Source of the DNA: a virus
Length of the DNA: 22,058 bases
Direction: 5' to 3' (one strand)
Virus record (IMG/VR): IMGVR_UViG_3300021964_000615
Location: 1-22,058 of that record
Numbering within the stretch: position 1 is the stretch's first letter; every line of letters starts with the position of its first letter. Below the pieces are notes generated by a model, which saw only the letters and a list, made by a program, of their open reading frames with translations, did not search any database and was not told where the DNA came from. Of the stretch, positions 14,359-22,058 are shown piece by piece. Made by a program: the position numbers and the translations under genes.

Positions 14359-16968
14359 ATGGCTGAAGATTTAAGAGGTAGGTTAGAAATACTGAAAGAG
14401 ATTGAAAAAGCTGAAGCTCGTATTGATAGAGCTAGGCAATCTACTGTCTTAACTCAAGCAAAAATTAACAAATATGTAGATGACCAAAAGAAACAGGTTG
14501 TACAATTAGGTAGAGAATTAAAACAAGTTAATTTAGATAGATTAAAAGGATTTGCATCAGAAGAATCTTCACTAAAATCAATAGGTTCTATCTATGAAGA
14601 TTTAATTAAAAAGGATAGTGCAAGATTACTAGCACAGGTTAAAGCAACTGGGTTAAGTGCTCCTCAAGAAGCAGCTATGAGTAGAATGGCTGAAATTAAT
14701 AGAGATTTAGCTCAATTAGGTAGAGATGATATTGCTCAACAAGCTGCATTGTTAAAAGAGTATGATATGCAATCAGAAATATTGGGTGATATTTCTGCAG
14801 AAAATCAACATATTGTTGATAATTTAACACAACAAAATCAATTAGCTCAAACCCATTCTCAACTTACAAGCAAACAAAAGGATTTTTTACAAAAACAAAA
14901 AAATGTATATGATGGTATCAAAGATACCATTGGTGGAATCTTAGAAACCGCATCATTACTCACATCAACTGTTGGTGGAGTATTAGGTGGTGCACTTATT
15001 GGAGCTGGTGTTGCTGGTAAAGCATTGCTAAGTACGATGAAAGAATTGGGTGGTTCAATTGGAACTACCAATACAATAGCTACTACTTTATTTAGTAAAG
15101 TATTTCCAGATGCAGTTGGTACAGTTAAAGGATTATCAAGTGAATTTGGTGGATTAGCAGACGTATCCTTAAAAACACAATTCAGAACCAATGTATTAGC
15201 TAAGAACTTAGGAATTAGTGCTGGTGAAGCAGCATCTTTGACTGGTTCATTTGCTCGTTTAAATGATGGTTCAGCAGAAACTGCTCAAAACTTAATAGAA
15301 TCAACAAAGAATTTAGCACAAGCAAATGGATTAGTTCCAAATCAAATAATGGCAGATGTAGCTAACTCAGCTGAAGAATTTGCATTGTTTGGGAAAGATG
15401 GTGGAAAAAATATAGCTGAAGCAGCCATTGCTGCTGGTAAGTTGGGTGTTTCCATGTCTAAGATTAGTGGAGTAGCTGATAATCTATTAGATTTTGAATC
15501 ATCGATAAATGCCGAATTAGAGTTGGGTGCAATGTTAGGTAAGAATATCAATTTAGATAGAGCCAGAGCATTAGCATATGAAGGGGATATAGGTGGTTCA
15601 GTAAGAGAAACACTTTCAGCATTGGGTGGTATTGAAGAGTTCAATAAAATGGATTACTTCCAAAAGAAACAAACCGCAGCATTATTAGGTGTATCCGTTT
15701 CAGAATTCCAAAAAATGGCAGAAAATGCTGATAAGCTGGATAAAAATGGAGAATTAACTTTATCTACCTATGATAATTTAAAAAATACTGCTAAAGCATT
15801 TGGTTCACAAATTATGAGTGGTGTACAAGGTTTAGGTAGTATGGCTGTTGCCGCTGGACAAATGGGATTTAATTTGAAGGATGGTTTAAAATCCATGAAA
15901 GGAATGGGTGGGTTAACCGAAAAACTTAAAGGATTATTCGGTAAAGATGCACTTTCAAAAGCTAGAAAGAGTGGATTATCCGATAAACAAATAGGAGCTG
16001 GTTTTGGTGGTAAAAAAGCTAAAGATGCTTTATCTGGAAAAGCCGCAAAAATGGCACCCAATACTTCGGTTTCCGATAACTTAAATAAAACCGCAGGTTC
16101 AAAAGGACCAAAAGCTAGTAACCTACTAAAAGGCGCAGCTGCAATTCTTATTTTAGCTGCAGCATTATTCGTTGCTGCTAAAGCTTTCCAAGAATTTGGT
16201 GATGTAGAATGGCCGGCAGTTGCATTGGGTTTAGGTGGTTTAGCTGGTTTAGCTGCAATTGCATATGTATTAGGAAAAGCTCAAGGTGAAATGATTAAGG
16301 GTGCAATTGCTGTGGCTATCTTAGGAGCCGCACTTATTCCATTTGCATTCTCAATGAGTTTAATTGCTGGATTAGATATAGGTTCGGTAATGGCAGCTGC
16401 AGCTGGATTAGTAATTTTCTCAGCTGCAATCTTTGGATTAGGAGCATTAATGATGACTGGAGTGGGTGCATTTATATTCGGAGCTGGTTTAGCGGCATTA
16501 GCTGGATTAGGTGTATCAATGATGGTGTTGGGTGCTGGATTATTAGTAGCAGCAGCTGGATTCCAAGCAATTGGAGGTTCGATGGGAAGTGTAGTATCAC
16601 TCATATCTCAGGTTAAGGATGTGTTGGGTGGTATGTTCCAATACATCGCACCTATTGCCGCATTAGCATTAGGATTAGTTGGATTGGCTGGTGCATTAAC
16701 ATTGGTTGGTGTAGCTGGTATCGCTGCTCTACCAGGTCTAATGGCTGTTGCTGCTATTGGTACAATAGCTATGGGAGTTGGTTCTTTATTAGGAATTGGT
16801 GGAGATGAAGGTGGAGCTGGTGGAGATTCTGATTTAATAACTGAAATCAGAGGATTAAGAGAAGATTTAAATTCTGGTAAAGTAGCAGTTTATTTAGATG
16901 GACAGAAAGTAACCTCTGGAGTTAGTAAAGTAGTAAGTAGAGTAGGAAGTAATTCATACGCAACATAA
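14359..16968 (+). CDS. Tail tape measure protein
   Basis: Sets tail length and occupies the tube lumen. At 869 aa it is the longest gene of the operon. Layout: Gln/Lys-rich coiled-coil N-terminus (residues 1-190); a Gly/Ala hydrophobic segment (about 195-225); a soluble middle with the Ala-rich GKNIAEAAIAAGKLGVSMSK region (about 230-480); a basic Gly-rich linker (about 520-585); a block of several predicted membrane-type helices (about 590-815); and a short C-terminal domain (LITEIRGLREDLNSGKVAVY-LDGQKVTSGVSKVV) typical of tape measures. With the usual rule of about 0.15 nm per residue, the tail would be near 130 nm, an estimate only. T4 gp29 has the same role. Position after the tail assembly genes and before baseplate genes supports the call. 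The start has no Shine-Dalgarno. Confidence 0.88.
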   Translation: MAEDLRGRLEILKEIEKAEARIDRARQSTVLTQAKINKYVDDQKKQVVQLGRELKQVNLDRLKGFASEESSLKSIGSIYEDLIKKDSARLLAQVKATGLSAPQEAAMSRMAEINRDLAQLGRDDIAQQAALLKEYDMQSEILGDISAENQHIVDNLTQQNQLAQTHSQLTSKQKDFLQKQKNVYDGIKDTIGGILETASLLTSTVGGVLGGALIGAGVAGKALLSTMKELGGSIGTTNTIATTLFSKVFPDAVGTVKGLSSEFGGLADVSLKTQFRTNVLAKNLGISAGEAASLTGSFARLNDGSAETAQNLIESTKNLAQANGLVPNQIMADVANSAEEFALFGKDGGKNIAEAAIAAGKLGVSMSKISGVADNLLDFESSINAELELGAMLGKNINLDRARALAYEGDIGGSVRETLSALGGIEEFNKMDYFQKKQTAALLGVSVSEFQKMAENADKLDKNGELTLSTYDNLKNTAKAFGSQIMSGVQGLGSMAVAAGQMGFNLKDGLKSMKGMGGLTEKLKGLFGKDALSKARKSGLSDKQIGAGFGGKKAKDALSGKAAKMAPNTSVSDNLNKTAGSKGPKASNLLKGAAAILILAAALFVAAKAFQEFGDVEWPAVALGLGGLAGLAAIAYVLGKAQGEMIKGAIAVAILGAALIPFAFSMSLIAGLDIGSVMAAAAGLVIFSAAIFGLGALMMTGVGAFIFGAGLAALAGLGVSMMVLGAGLLVAAAGFQAIGGSMGSVVSLISQVKDVLGGMFQYIAPIAALALGLVGLAGALTLVGVAGIAALPGLMAVAAIGTIAMGVGSLLGIGGDEGGAGGDSDLITEIRGLREDLNSGKVAVYLDGQKVTSGVSKVVSRVGSNSYAT

Positions 16969-16974
16969 TATATT

Positions 16975-18705
16975 ATGCCAACATTAGAAGAATTATTTAA
17001 AAGTAAACAATTACCCTCTCAGGGTGGTAAAACCGCTGAAGATGCTTATGCTATTAGAGATAGTAAGGATATAAGAATATCTTCATCAAATCCATTAGTA
17101 AATGTAACTGGTATGTTATTGGCTAGGGGTGCTAGAAAGTTATTAGGAATTAGAACTGATGAATCTTTAATAGAACAAGAAGTAACTGGTTTAAGAGTTA
17201 TTAGGTTTGGTTCTATTCCTATGATATATGGTTCAGATACACCGAGAATAACTTTAAGAACAACCGATTCACTTTCAAAAATGAAAGCAGAAACATCTGG
17301 TGAGGTAACAGGTGCTACTGGTTTGATGGCTAAGATAGGAAGTGCAGCATCTAGTGTAAAATCGGCATTAGGATTACCTACAAAAGCAATTCCAACATTT
17401 GTAGTAAGTGGATTGGAAGCTGAAAGACTTGGTGAAACTCAAAAAAGAATGAGCCAATTGCAAAAAGTTTTAAAATCAGCTGAAGGAACAGCTGCGGGAA
17501 AACTCTTAGGATTTATTGGTGAAAATGCTGGTGGAGGTACGCCAGATGCTATTGGTAGAAATTTAGTGGGTGGTGCAATAAGTGCTGGTAAGCAAGAATT
17601 AGGTAAAAAACTATTTGGAAGTAGAGGTGGTAGTTCTTTAGGATTAGCAACTGGAAAAATACCAACTGGAATTACACCAGCTCCATCAAATGAATTCCCA
17701 ACTATATTTACGGATAAAAGTTTAAGAAATTGGGGTAAATTTGGATTTAACTATGGTTCATTAGAACCAACTACTGGTGCTCAAACATTAAAAGAAGATA
17801 AAAAAGGAAATAGGTACAGTAAAACCATTATTAAAGAAGGTGATGATAAAAATGATTTATCTTATAAACAAGAAGTTGAAAATGTACCAACTATTAAATT
17901 TAGTGCTGAACCCGAAAGAGTAAGTAAATTTTCAAATGTAACCAAAAACCCAAATTATAAAGATATTAGTAAAGATAATTCTTTAGAAACAAAAAGAGGA
18001 ATGTACACCATTAGTGATAAAGTAAATATGAGTGGTGTATATGATAATGATGATGTAGAGTTAGATGAATTGGATTTTGTAACACTTAAATTTACTTCAT
18101 TAGGTACGGTTAGTGGGGCATTACGTTCAGCAAATTTTAGAGCAACTATTAGTGGATTAAGTGAAACCTTTTCTCCTTCTTGGAGTGGACAGAAATTTAT
18201 TGGAAACCCATTTAGTTATTATACATATGATGGAATAGAAAGAAGTGTTTCTTTTAATTTTAAAACATATTCTTTAAATGCAATGGAACACCAAAAAGCT
18301 TGGGATAAACTCAACTTTTTATCGGGATTAACTTATCCAGCTGATTATTATAAAAATTCAGCTATAAAATCACCACTTATAATGTTTACATTAGGTGATA
18401 TGTATAATAAAAAAGCAGGTTTTATAGAATCTCTTTCATACACCATTGATGATACCACACCTTGGCAGGTAATGGATAATGAAAATACTCATTTAAATAA
18501 TCAAGCTCAAGTTACTAGTGATATATTATATGGTAAACCTAAAGGTATATCCCAAAACCCATCTAATAATGAAATAGATATGAAGGGTTATCGATTACCC
18601 ACAATTGTTGATGTGGCTGTTACCATTAAATTTGTTGAAAATAGAAAAGAAACTGGTACTGAGGATGGTAATAGAAAACTTTATACCTTTGGACCAACAA
18701 CTTAA
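16975..18705 (+). CDS. Baseplate / tail-tube cap or initiator protein (gp48/gp54-like candidate)
   Basis: 576 aa, starting 6 nt after the tape measure. The N-terminal third (VTGLRVIRFGSIPMIYGSDTP) is followed by a Gly/Ala-rich low-complexity part (about 100-235). The C-terminal block (about 343-570) has strands and motifs such as SFNFKTYSLNAMEHQKAWDK, LSGLTYPADYY, PLIMFTLGDMY, FIESLSYTIDDTTPWQV and GYRLPTIVDVAVTIKFVENR, a pattern I associate with tube-like domains of gp48/gp54-type proteins that sit on the hub and start the tube. In T4, genes 29-48-54 are contiguous, which fits this order. T4 gp48 and gp54 are shorter (364 and 320 aa). The assignment rests on motif pattern and synteny, not on a clear family signature. 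Confidence 0.6.
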   Translation: MPTLEELFKSKQLPSQGGKTAEDAYAIRDSKDIRISSSNPLVNVTGMLLARGARKLLGIRTDESLIEQEVTGLRVIRFGSIPMIYGSDTPRITLRTTDSLSKMKAETSGEVTGATGLMAKIGSAASSVKSALGLPTKAIPTFVVSGLEAERLGETQKRMSQLQKVLKSAEGTAAGKLLGFIGENAGGGTPDAIGRNLVGGAISAGKQELGKKLFGSRGGSSLGLATGKIPTGITPAPSNEFPTIFTDKSLRNWGKFGFNYGSLEPTTGAQTLKEDKKGNRYSKTIIKEGDDKNDLSYKQEVENVPTIKFSAEPERVSKFSNVTKNPNYKDISKDNSLETKRGMYTISDKVNMSGVYDNDDVELDELDFVTLKFTSLGTVSGALRSANFRATISGLSETFSPSWSGQKFIGNPFSYYTYDGIERSVSFNFKTYSLNAMEHQKAWDKLNFLSGLTYPADYYKNSAIKSPLIMFTLGDMYNKKAGFIESLSYTIDDTTPWQVMDNENTHLNNQAQVTSDILYGKPKGISQNPSNNEIDMKGYRLPTIVDVAVTIKFVENRKETGTEDGNRKLYTFGPTT

Positions 18706-18711
18706 TAAATT

Positions 18712-19002
18712 ATGGCAAGTAGATATCAAAATAATGAAATTAAAAAAATAGGAGATGGTAGAACAGTATATCGTTCTAAAATTTATCCTGAAATTCCATT
18801 AAAGGATGATGATATTATAGTAGCATCTGAGACTGGTGATAGATTAGATACACTTGCTTATCACTATTATGGAGATGCATCCCTTTGGTGGATTATCGCA
18901 GCGGCCAATAACATTCACAATGCACCATTTGGTTTAAAAGATGGTACTATTTTAAGAATACCACAAAACTTTATAGAGATAAACAATCAATTTAAAAAAT
19001 AA
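18712..19002 (+). CDS. LysM-fold baseplate protein (gp53 / tail protein X-like)
   Basis: 96 aa. The LysM pattern is clear: GDRLDTLAYHYYGDASLWWIIAAANNI, then GLKDGTILRIP near the end. Small LysM proteins in contractile phages and related injection systems bind at the hub or inner baseplate (P2 gpX, the LysM part of T4 gp53). The N-terminal 35 residues (RYQNNEIKKIGDGRTVYRSK) are charged and may form an extension that docks on neighbours. The gene sits 6 nt after the cap-like gene and 5 nt before the hub gene, consistent with joint assembly. It has no signal peptide, so a role in binding cell wall outside the virion is unlikely. Confidence 0.8.
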   Translation: MASRYQNNEIKKIGDGRTVYRSKIYPEIPLKDDDIIVASETGDRLDTLAYHYYGDASLWWIIAAANNIHNAPFGLKDGTILRIPQNFIEINNQFKK

Positions 19003-19007
19003 GTTAT

Positions 19008-21224
19008 ATGTCATTTCCGAATTTTTCAAATATTCAAGATTTTGTTAAAAGTACTTTAGCCAAACGAGTAGGAAATCCCCAATTAATATCTAAACTTAAT
19101 CCATTTGTTAGATTGGTTTCTGGTGGTGGAGGTGGATTGGTTTTAGATTCAAATCCAGATAATAATTTGTTTAGAGCGGCCGGTAGAACATATGGTTCAT
19201 CTACACAAGCAGGTAGAATAGGTACAACTTGGGGAGGAGCTGATATAAATCCCTCAGTTGGACAGGGTTATAGACCTTCTCCAATTGTAACCTCATTGGA
19301 AGTAGATGAAGGTTCTGGTAATTTGAGTAGAAAAGCAAGTTTTTCTATAACTTGTTTTACTAGAGAACAAATGGAAGTATTGACCAGATATTTTTTAGAA
19401 CCTGGTATGAGTGTGTTCATAGAATGGGGTTGGAATACCGCAGCAGGTGTAGGTGGATTATCAGCATTAAGTGCATCTGAAATATGTAAATTTCAAAATT
19501 CATCAAATACTAATAATGTAAGAAGTAATGCTGGTGGTGAATATGATAACTACTTAGGATTTTCAACTGGTGGTGGTGTTTCATTAGATGGTGATAAATG
19601 GACTATAAATGTAAATTGTACGGGATATACGGAATTACCAACATATTTACTTACTACCGAAACCGGTGAACAAAAACTAAACGAATCAAAAAAATTAACA
19701 TCAGCTGAACCATTTGGTTTGAATTATATTGATTCTGATAATAGTAGTTTGGGTGATGAACGTTTTATGAAAATGTTTAATGAATTACCACAAACAAGAC
19801 AAACTTTAGCAGTAAAGGGATTACGAAGTAAGTTTGCAGCAGATGATACTTATTTAATAAATTTTGATGATGAGGTTATTGAAGAATTAAATGATGAATC
19901 TGATGGATTTACTATTCCTGGTCTTGGTTGGGAAGTTTCACAAGGAAAAATGACAATTGATGGAAAACAAGTCAAATTTCCAACGGGTACAAAAATAACT
20001 GGAGATGAGAGATTTATACGATTTGATGGTATGATGGATATCATATATGAAATTGGTATTTCTGGCTATACTTTACCTGATGGTACTGAAATAACTTTTG
20101 AAATTGATTACAAAGATACTGCTTGTTTAGCATTTGAAAAAATATATAGTACTGACCCATCTAAATTATTTATACCAAACCCACAATCTCCGAAATTTAA
20201 TTTAGCTGCTATTGGTATTGATAGTGGATTACCATCAATTGAAGAAATTAGAAATGCTGGTACAGTAAACAATTCACCACTTAATAAAATTAAATTCCCA
20301 AATCCATCTAATTATTCATTTACACCTTCGGATGGTGGAAAGGTAGTAACCAAAAATGCAAATGAATGGGGATACCTAAAGGATTTGTATGTTAATTTTG
20401 ATTTCTTTAAAGGTATATTGGATACTAAGCAATTTTATCTGAAAGATGCATTGTATCAAATTTTAAATGGAATATCATCAGGTGTAAATGGTATGTGGGA
20501 TTTTCAAATACAAGAATCTCAGGTAACATCTGATGGGAAAAAAGTAAACAAATTAAAAATATTTGAAATGAATCTTATATCGAATGGAAAACAAACTCCT
20601 GCATATACATTTGAAATGATAGGAGCAAATTCGGTATTTATTGATGCTAGTTTGGATTTGGATATTAGCGGCGCTAAAATGAATCAAGTTATAGGTTCAA
20701 AATTGGGAGCAGATTTAAATGGTGATTCTAAAAAAATATCATTATTTTCTAAAGAAAATGTACTTAGTGACCAATTGGGTGTAAAATTAAAAAGAAAAGA
20801 TACAAACAAAAAAGACCCTAAGACTCAAACTGAGCAAGATAAAAAAGATATAGCAGAAGCTAATTTAAACATTATGTTAGGTAAAGCTCGTTTTTATCCA
20901 AAGGTTGAAATAAATGATAAATCGGATATGAGTCAAGACCTCTACAAATTGTGTTATTTGGGAGCTTATAGAGATGCTGGTATATTTACTGCATTAAAAA
21001 CAGGAAATGATGAAGATACATCATCCGCAACTCCTTTAATGCCAATTAACTTCACTTTTAAGGTTCATGGTGTTAGTGGCATAAGAAGAGGTGATATGTT
21101 TAAAGTAAATGGAGTACCATCTGTATATAATAATGGATTTTTTCAAGTATTAAGTGTTAAACATAGTATTGAGGGTATGATGTGGACAACCGAAGTAACT
21201 GGTGGATATAGAAATAATAAATAA
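19008..21224 (+). CDS. Baseplate hub protein (gp27-like candidate)
   Basis: 738 aa. After a Gly-rich N-terminal arm (about residues 1-85) comes a strand-rich domain (SPIVTSLEVDEGSGNLSRKA, FTREQMEVLTRYFLEPGMSV, then FIEWGWN, about 90-145) of the hub barrel type. The C-terminus (about 675-735) has the hub/late-control fold signature: PINFTFKVHGVSGIRRGDMF, then NGFFQVLSVKHSIEGMMWTT and a final EVTGGYR. Such proteins form the trimeric centre of the baseplate that joins tube and spike. T4 gp27 has 391 aa, so this one carries a large insert in the middle (about 200-560). A Lys/Asp-rich linker (LKRKDTNKKDPKTQTEQDKK) near residue 597 may be a flexible or processing region. No lysozyme domain is visible. 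Confidence 0.68.
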   Translation: MSFPNFSNIQDFVKSTLAKRVGNPQLISKLNPFVRLVSGGGGGLVLDSNPDNNLFRAAGRTYGSSTQAGRIGTTWGGADINPSVGQGYRPSPIVTSLEVDEGSGNLSRKASFSITCFTREQMEVLTRYFLEPGMSVFIEWGWNTAAGVGGLSALSASEICKFQNSSNTNNVRSNAGGEYDNYLGFSTGGGVSLDGDKWTINVNCTGYTELPTYLLTTETGEQKLNESKKLTSAEPFGLNYIDSDNSSLGDERFMKMFNELPQTRQTLAVKGLRSKFAADDTYLINFDDEVIEELNDESDGFTIPGLGWEVSQGKMTIDGKQVKFPTGTKITGDERFIRFDGMMDIIYEIGISGYTLPDGTEITFEIDYKDTACLAFEKIYSTDPSKLFIPNPQSPKFNLAAIGIDSGLPSIEEIRNAGTVNNSPLNKIKFPNPSNYSFTPSDGGKVVTKNANEWGYLKDLYVNFDFFKGILDTKQFYLKDALYQILNGISSGVNGMWDFQIQESQVTSDGKKVNKLKIFEMNLISNGKQTPAYTFEMIGANSVFIDASLDLDISGAKMNQVIGSKLGADLNGDSKKISLFSKENVLSDQLGVKLKRKDTNKKDPKTQTEQDKKDIAEANLNIMLGKARFYPKVEINDKSDMSQDLYKLCYLGAYRDAGIFTALKTGNDEDTSSATPLMPINFTFKVHGVSGIRRGDMFKVNGVPSVYNNGFFQVLSVKHSIEGMMWTTEVTGGYRNNK

Positions 21225-21226
21225 TT

Positions 21227-21580
21227 ATGAATATAGATAGATATAAGGAAATAACTGATTTGGGTTCAGAGTTTAATCAGATAAATATAGTAGCATACAT
21301 ACCTAATCCAATCGATATTGATTATAATCGAGGATACATTACTAGATACTTTATTCAAAAATCAAATGATTCATCTTCTGTAATATACGAAATTAGAAAA
21401 AAATCTACTTCTAAGTTTTCTAATAATTCATTTTATAATGTAGTTTCGTTGGATTGGAGAATTAAAGGAAATCCATCCGAAGTAAAGAAATCAAATTCCG
21501 CATCTGTAAGAATAGCATCTCACTCAATGAGAAATATTCAACTATATCTTCCCAACCTTTTACAATTTCATCAAAAATAA
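21227..21580 (+). CDS. Conserved-looking 117-aa protein at the end of the baseplate operon
   Basis: Unrecognised by name. Notable parts are YIPNPIDIDYNRGYITRYFI (about residues 24-43), VVSLDWRIKGNP (about 73-84), and the C-terminal SMRNIQLYLPNLLQFHQK. No signal peptide or membrane segment. The gene starts 2 nt after the hub stop, in the recurring TAATT-ATG context, so it is almost surely translated from the same transcript. I have the impression of similar short proteins next to baseplate genes in marine phages, but I cannot confirm this. A small baseplate or hub-associated protein is the best guess. Confidence 0.7.
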   Translation: MNIDRYKEITDLGSEFNQINIVAYIPNPIDIDYNRGYITRYFIQKSNDSSSVIYEIRKKSTSKFSNNSFYNVVSLDWRIKGNPSEVKKSNSASVRIASHSMRNIQLYLPNLLQFHQK

Positions 21581-21612
21581 TTTGGATAATTAAAATATTT
21601 TTCTTATATTTG
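21581..21612 (+). promoter_or_regulatory. Bacteroidetes-type promoter (TTTG - 20 nt - TATATTTG)
   Basis: TTTG at 21581-21584, a 20-nt spacer, then TATATTTG at 21605-21612. This matches the Bacteroides/Flavobacterium vegetative consensus (-33 TTTG, about 19-21 nt, -7 TAnnTTTG) at every fixed base. It lies directly after the stop of the last baseplate gene. The predicted start of transcription falls within a few bases of the ATG at 21617. Confidence 0.75.
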
Positions 21613-21616
21613 TTAG

Positions 21617-22058
21617 ATGATTGTAGTAGAGTCTAACAAAGAGAAGGAGAAGTTTATCAAAAGATGGGAATCCGAACCATCTATTGTAGTTCCTATATGG
21701 TGTGATTTAGAAAAACACCCAATGAACAATGAACTTGCGTTTTTGTTCGTTATGATTGGAAAATCCACCTTTATCCTCATATATAATCATATTGATGGGA
21801 AATCCCATCATTTAAACCTTTCCAAATCTACACAACCAAAATGGGTGTGGAATAAAAAGGGCTTATTACAAAGTGGTACAAATATACAAAATATTTTTGA
21901 TATATCCAACTATTACTTCTTTGAAAGGAATGAAACTATACCCGATGAGGTACAAAATCAACCATTTATCTCACATTATACCCGAATGGGTATAAGAGAA
22001 AACTTAGGTAAGATTGCACCTCTAATGAAATGGGGAGAGTACTTAAAATCATTTGTTG
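21617..22058 (+). CDS. Unrecognised protein, 5' part only (runs off the window)
   Basis: Open for 147 codons from ATG 21617 to the window end, with no stop. Starts MIVVESNKEKEKFIKRWESE, then VVPIWCDLEKHPMNNELAFL, FILIYNHIDGKSHHLNL and PKWVWNKKGLLQSGTNIQNI. The D-x-E of CDLEKHP (residues 30-32) followed by hydrophobic strands and a Tyr/His pair faintly recalls exonuclease motif I of DnaQ-like or family A polymerase proteins, but the match is weak and I do not assign it. Met36 is the next in-frame ATG and would discard the well-formed N-terminus, so 21617 is preferred. Its host-type promoter and position suggest the start of another gene module, possibly expressed earlier than the tail genes. 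Confidence 0.7.
   Translation, partial: MIVVESNKEKEKFIKRWESEPSIVVPIWCDLEKHPMNNELAFLFVMIGKSTFILIYNHIDGKSHHLNLSKSTQPKWVWNKKGLLQSGTNIQNIFDISNYYFFERNETIPDEVQNQPFISHYTRMGIRENLGKIAPLMKWGEYLKSFV

Noticed and set aside
15342-16604. Minus-strand open frames opposite the tape measure (15342-15644, 15768-16061, 16281-16604)
   Set aside because: They mirror the Gly/Ala-rich coding strand, have no promoter or start context, and encode low-complexity Pro/Ala/Asn strings.
21581-21616. Terminator after the baseplate operon (AAAATATTTT palindrome near 21592-21601)
   Set aside because: No loop and no GC pairs; it is AT-rich spacer within the promoter. No convincing terminator is visible there.

Overview
The window is a virion-morphogenesis segment of a tailed, contractile-tail (myovirus, T4-like) bacteriophage. 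All genes are on the + strand. The DNA is AT-rich and densely coding, with no tRNA, rRNA, CRISPR, integrase or insertion sequence. Two signals point to a Bacteroidetes (Flavobacteria-like) host. A promoter at 21581-21612 matches the Bacteroidetes consensus (TTTG, 20-nt spacer, TAnnTTTG). Most start codons also lack a Shine-Dalgarno and are instead preceded by an A/T-rich 'AATT-ATG' context. The fiber motif VGIGHTTASQRLDVNGS, of a type common in Flavobacteria and their phages, agrees weakly. Host assignment is inference.

Layout: (1) 1-9433, the 3' part of a giant tail-fiber gene whose start lies outside the window. It has a 71-triplet Gly-X-Y collagen-like tract, then a mosaic of repeated fiber modules, then a C-terminal S74/endosialidase-type self-cleaving chaperone. 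(2) 9484-10005, an unrecognised 173-aa protein. (3) 10146-12455 tail sheath (gp18-like) and 12507-12995 tail tube (gp19-like), followed by a strong intrinsic terminator. (4) 13112-14078, a gp26-like baseplate/tail-assembly gene overlapping a second frame at a T7 run. I read this as a candidate +1 (or -2) programmed frameshift pair, closed by a second terminator that overlaps the stop codon. (5) 14137-21580, a tightly packed operon with gaps of 2-9 nt: a small protein, the tape measure, a tube-cap/baseplate protein (gp48/gp54-like), a LysM-fold protein, a gp27-like baseplate hub, and a 117-aa conserved-looking protein. (6) 21617-end, the 5' part of an unrecognised gene driven by the host-type promoter and possibly leaderless.

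The genes together form one contractile tail: tape measure and tube set and fill the length, the sheath surrounds the tube, the hub/LysM/cap proteins form the baseplate centre, the gp26 unit probably assists assembly, and the fiber binds the host. Each transcriptional gap before the structural genes carries a TATAYTTATA-like element, in four of five cases 22-28 nt before the start codon. That suggests a phage-specific late promoter class distinct from the host-type promoter at the right end.

I see no defence or other accessory system. The most unusual points are the frameshift pair, the two promoter classes with the possible leaderless gene, and the repeat architecture of the fiber, which could allow in-frame recombination.
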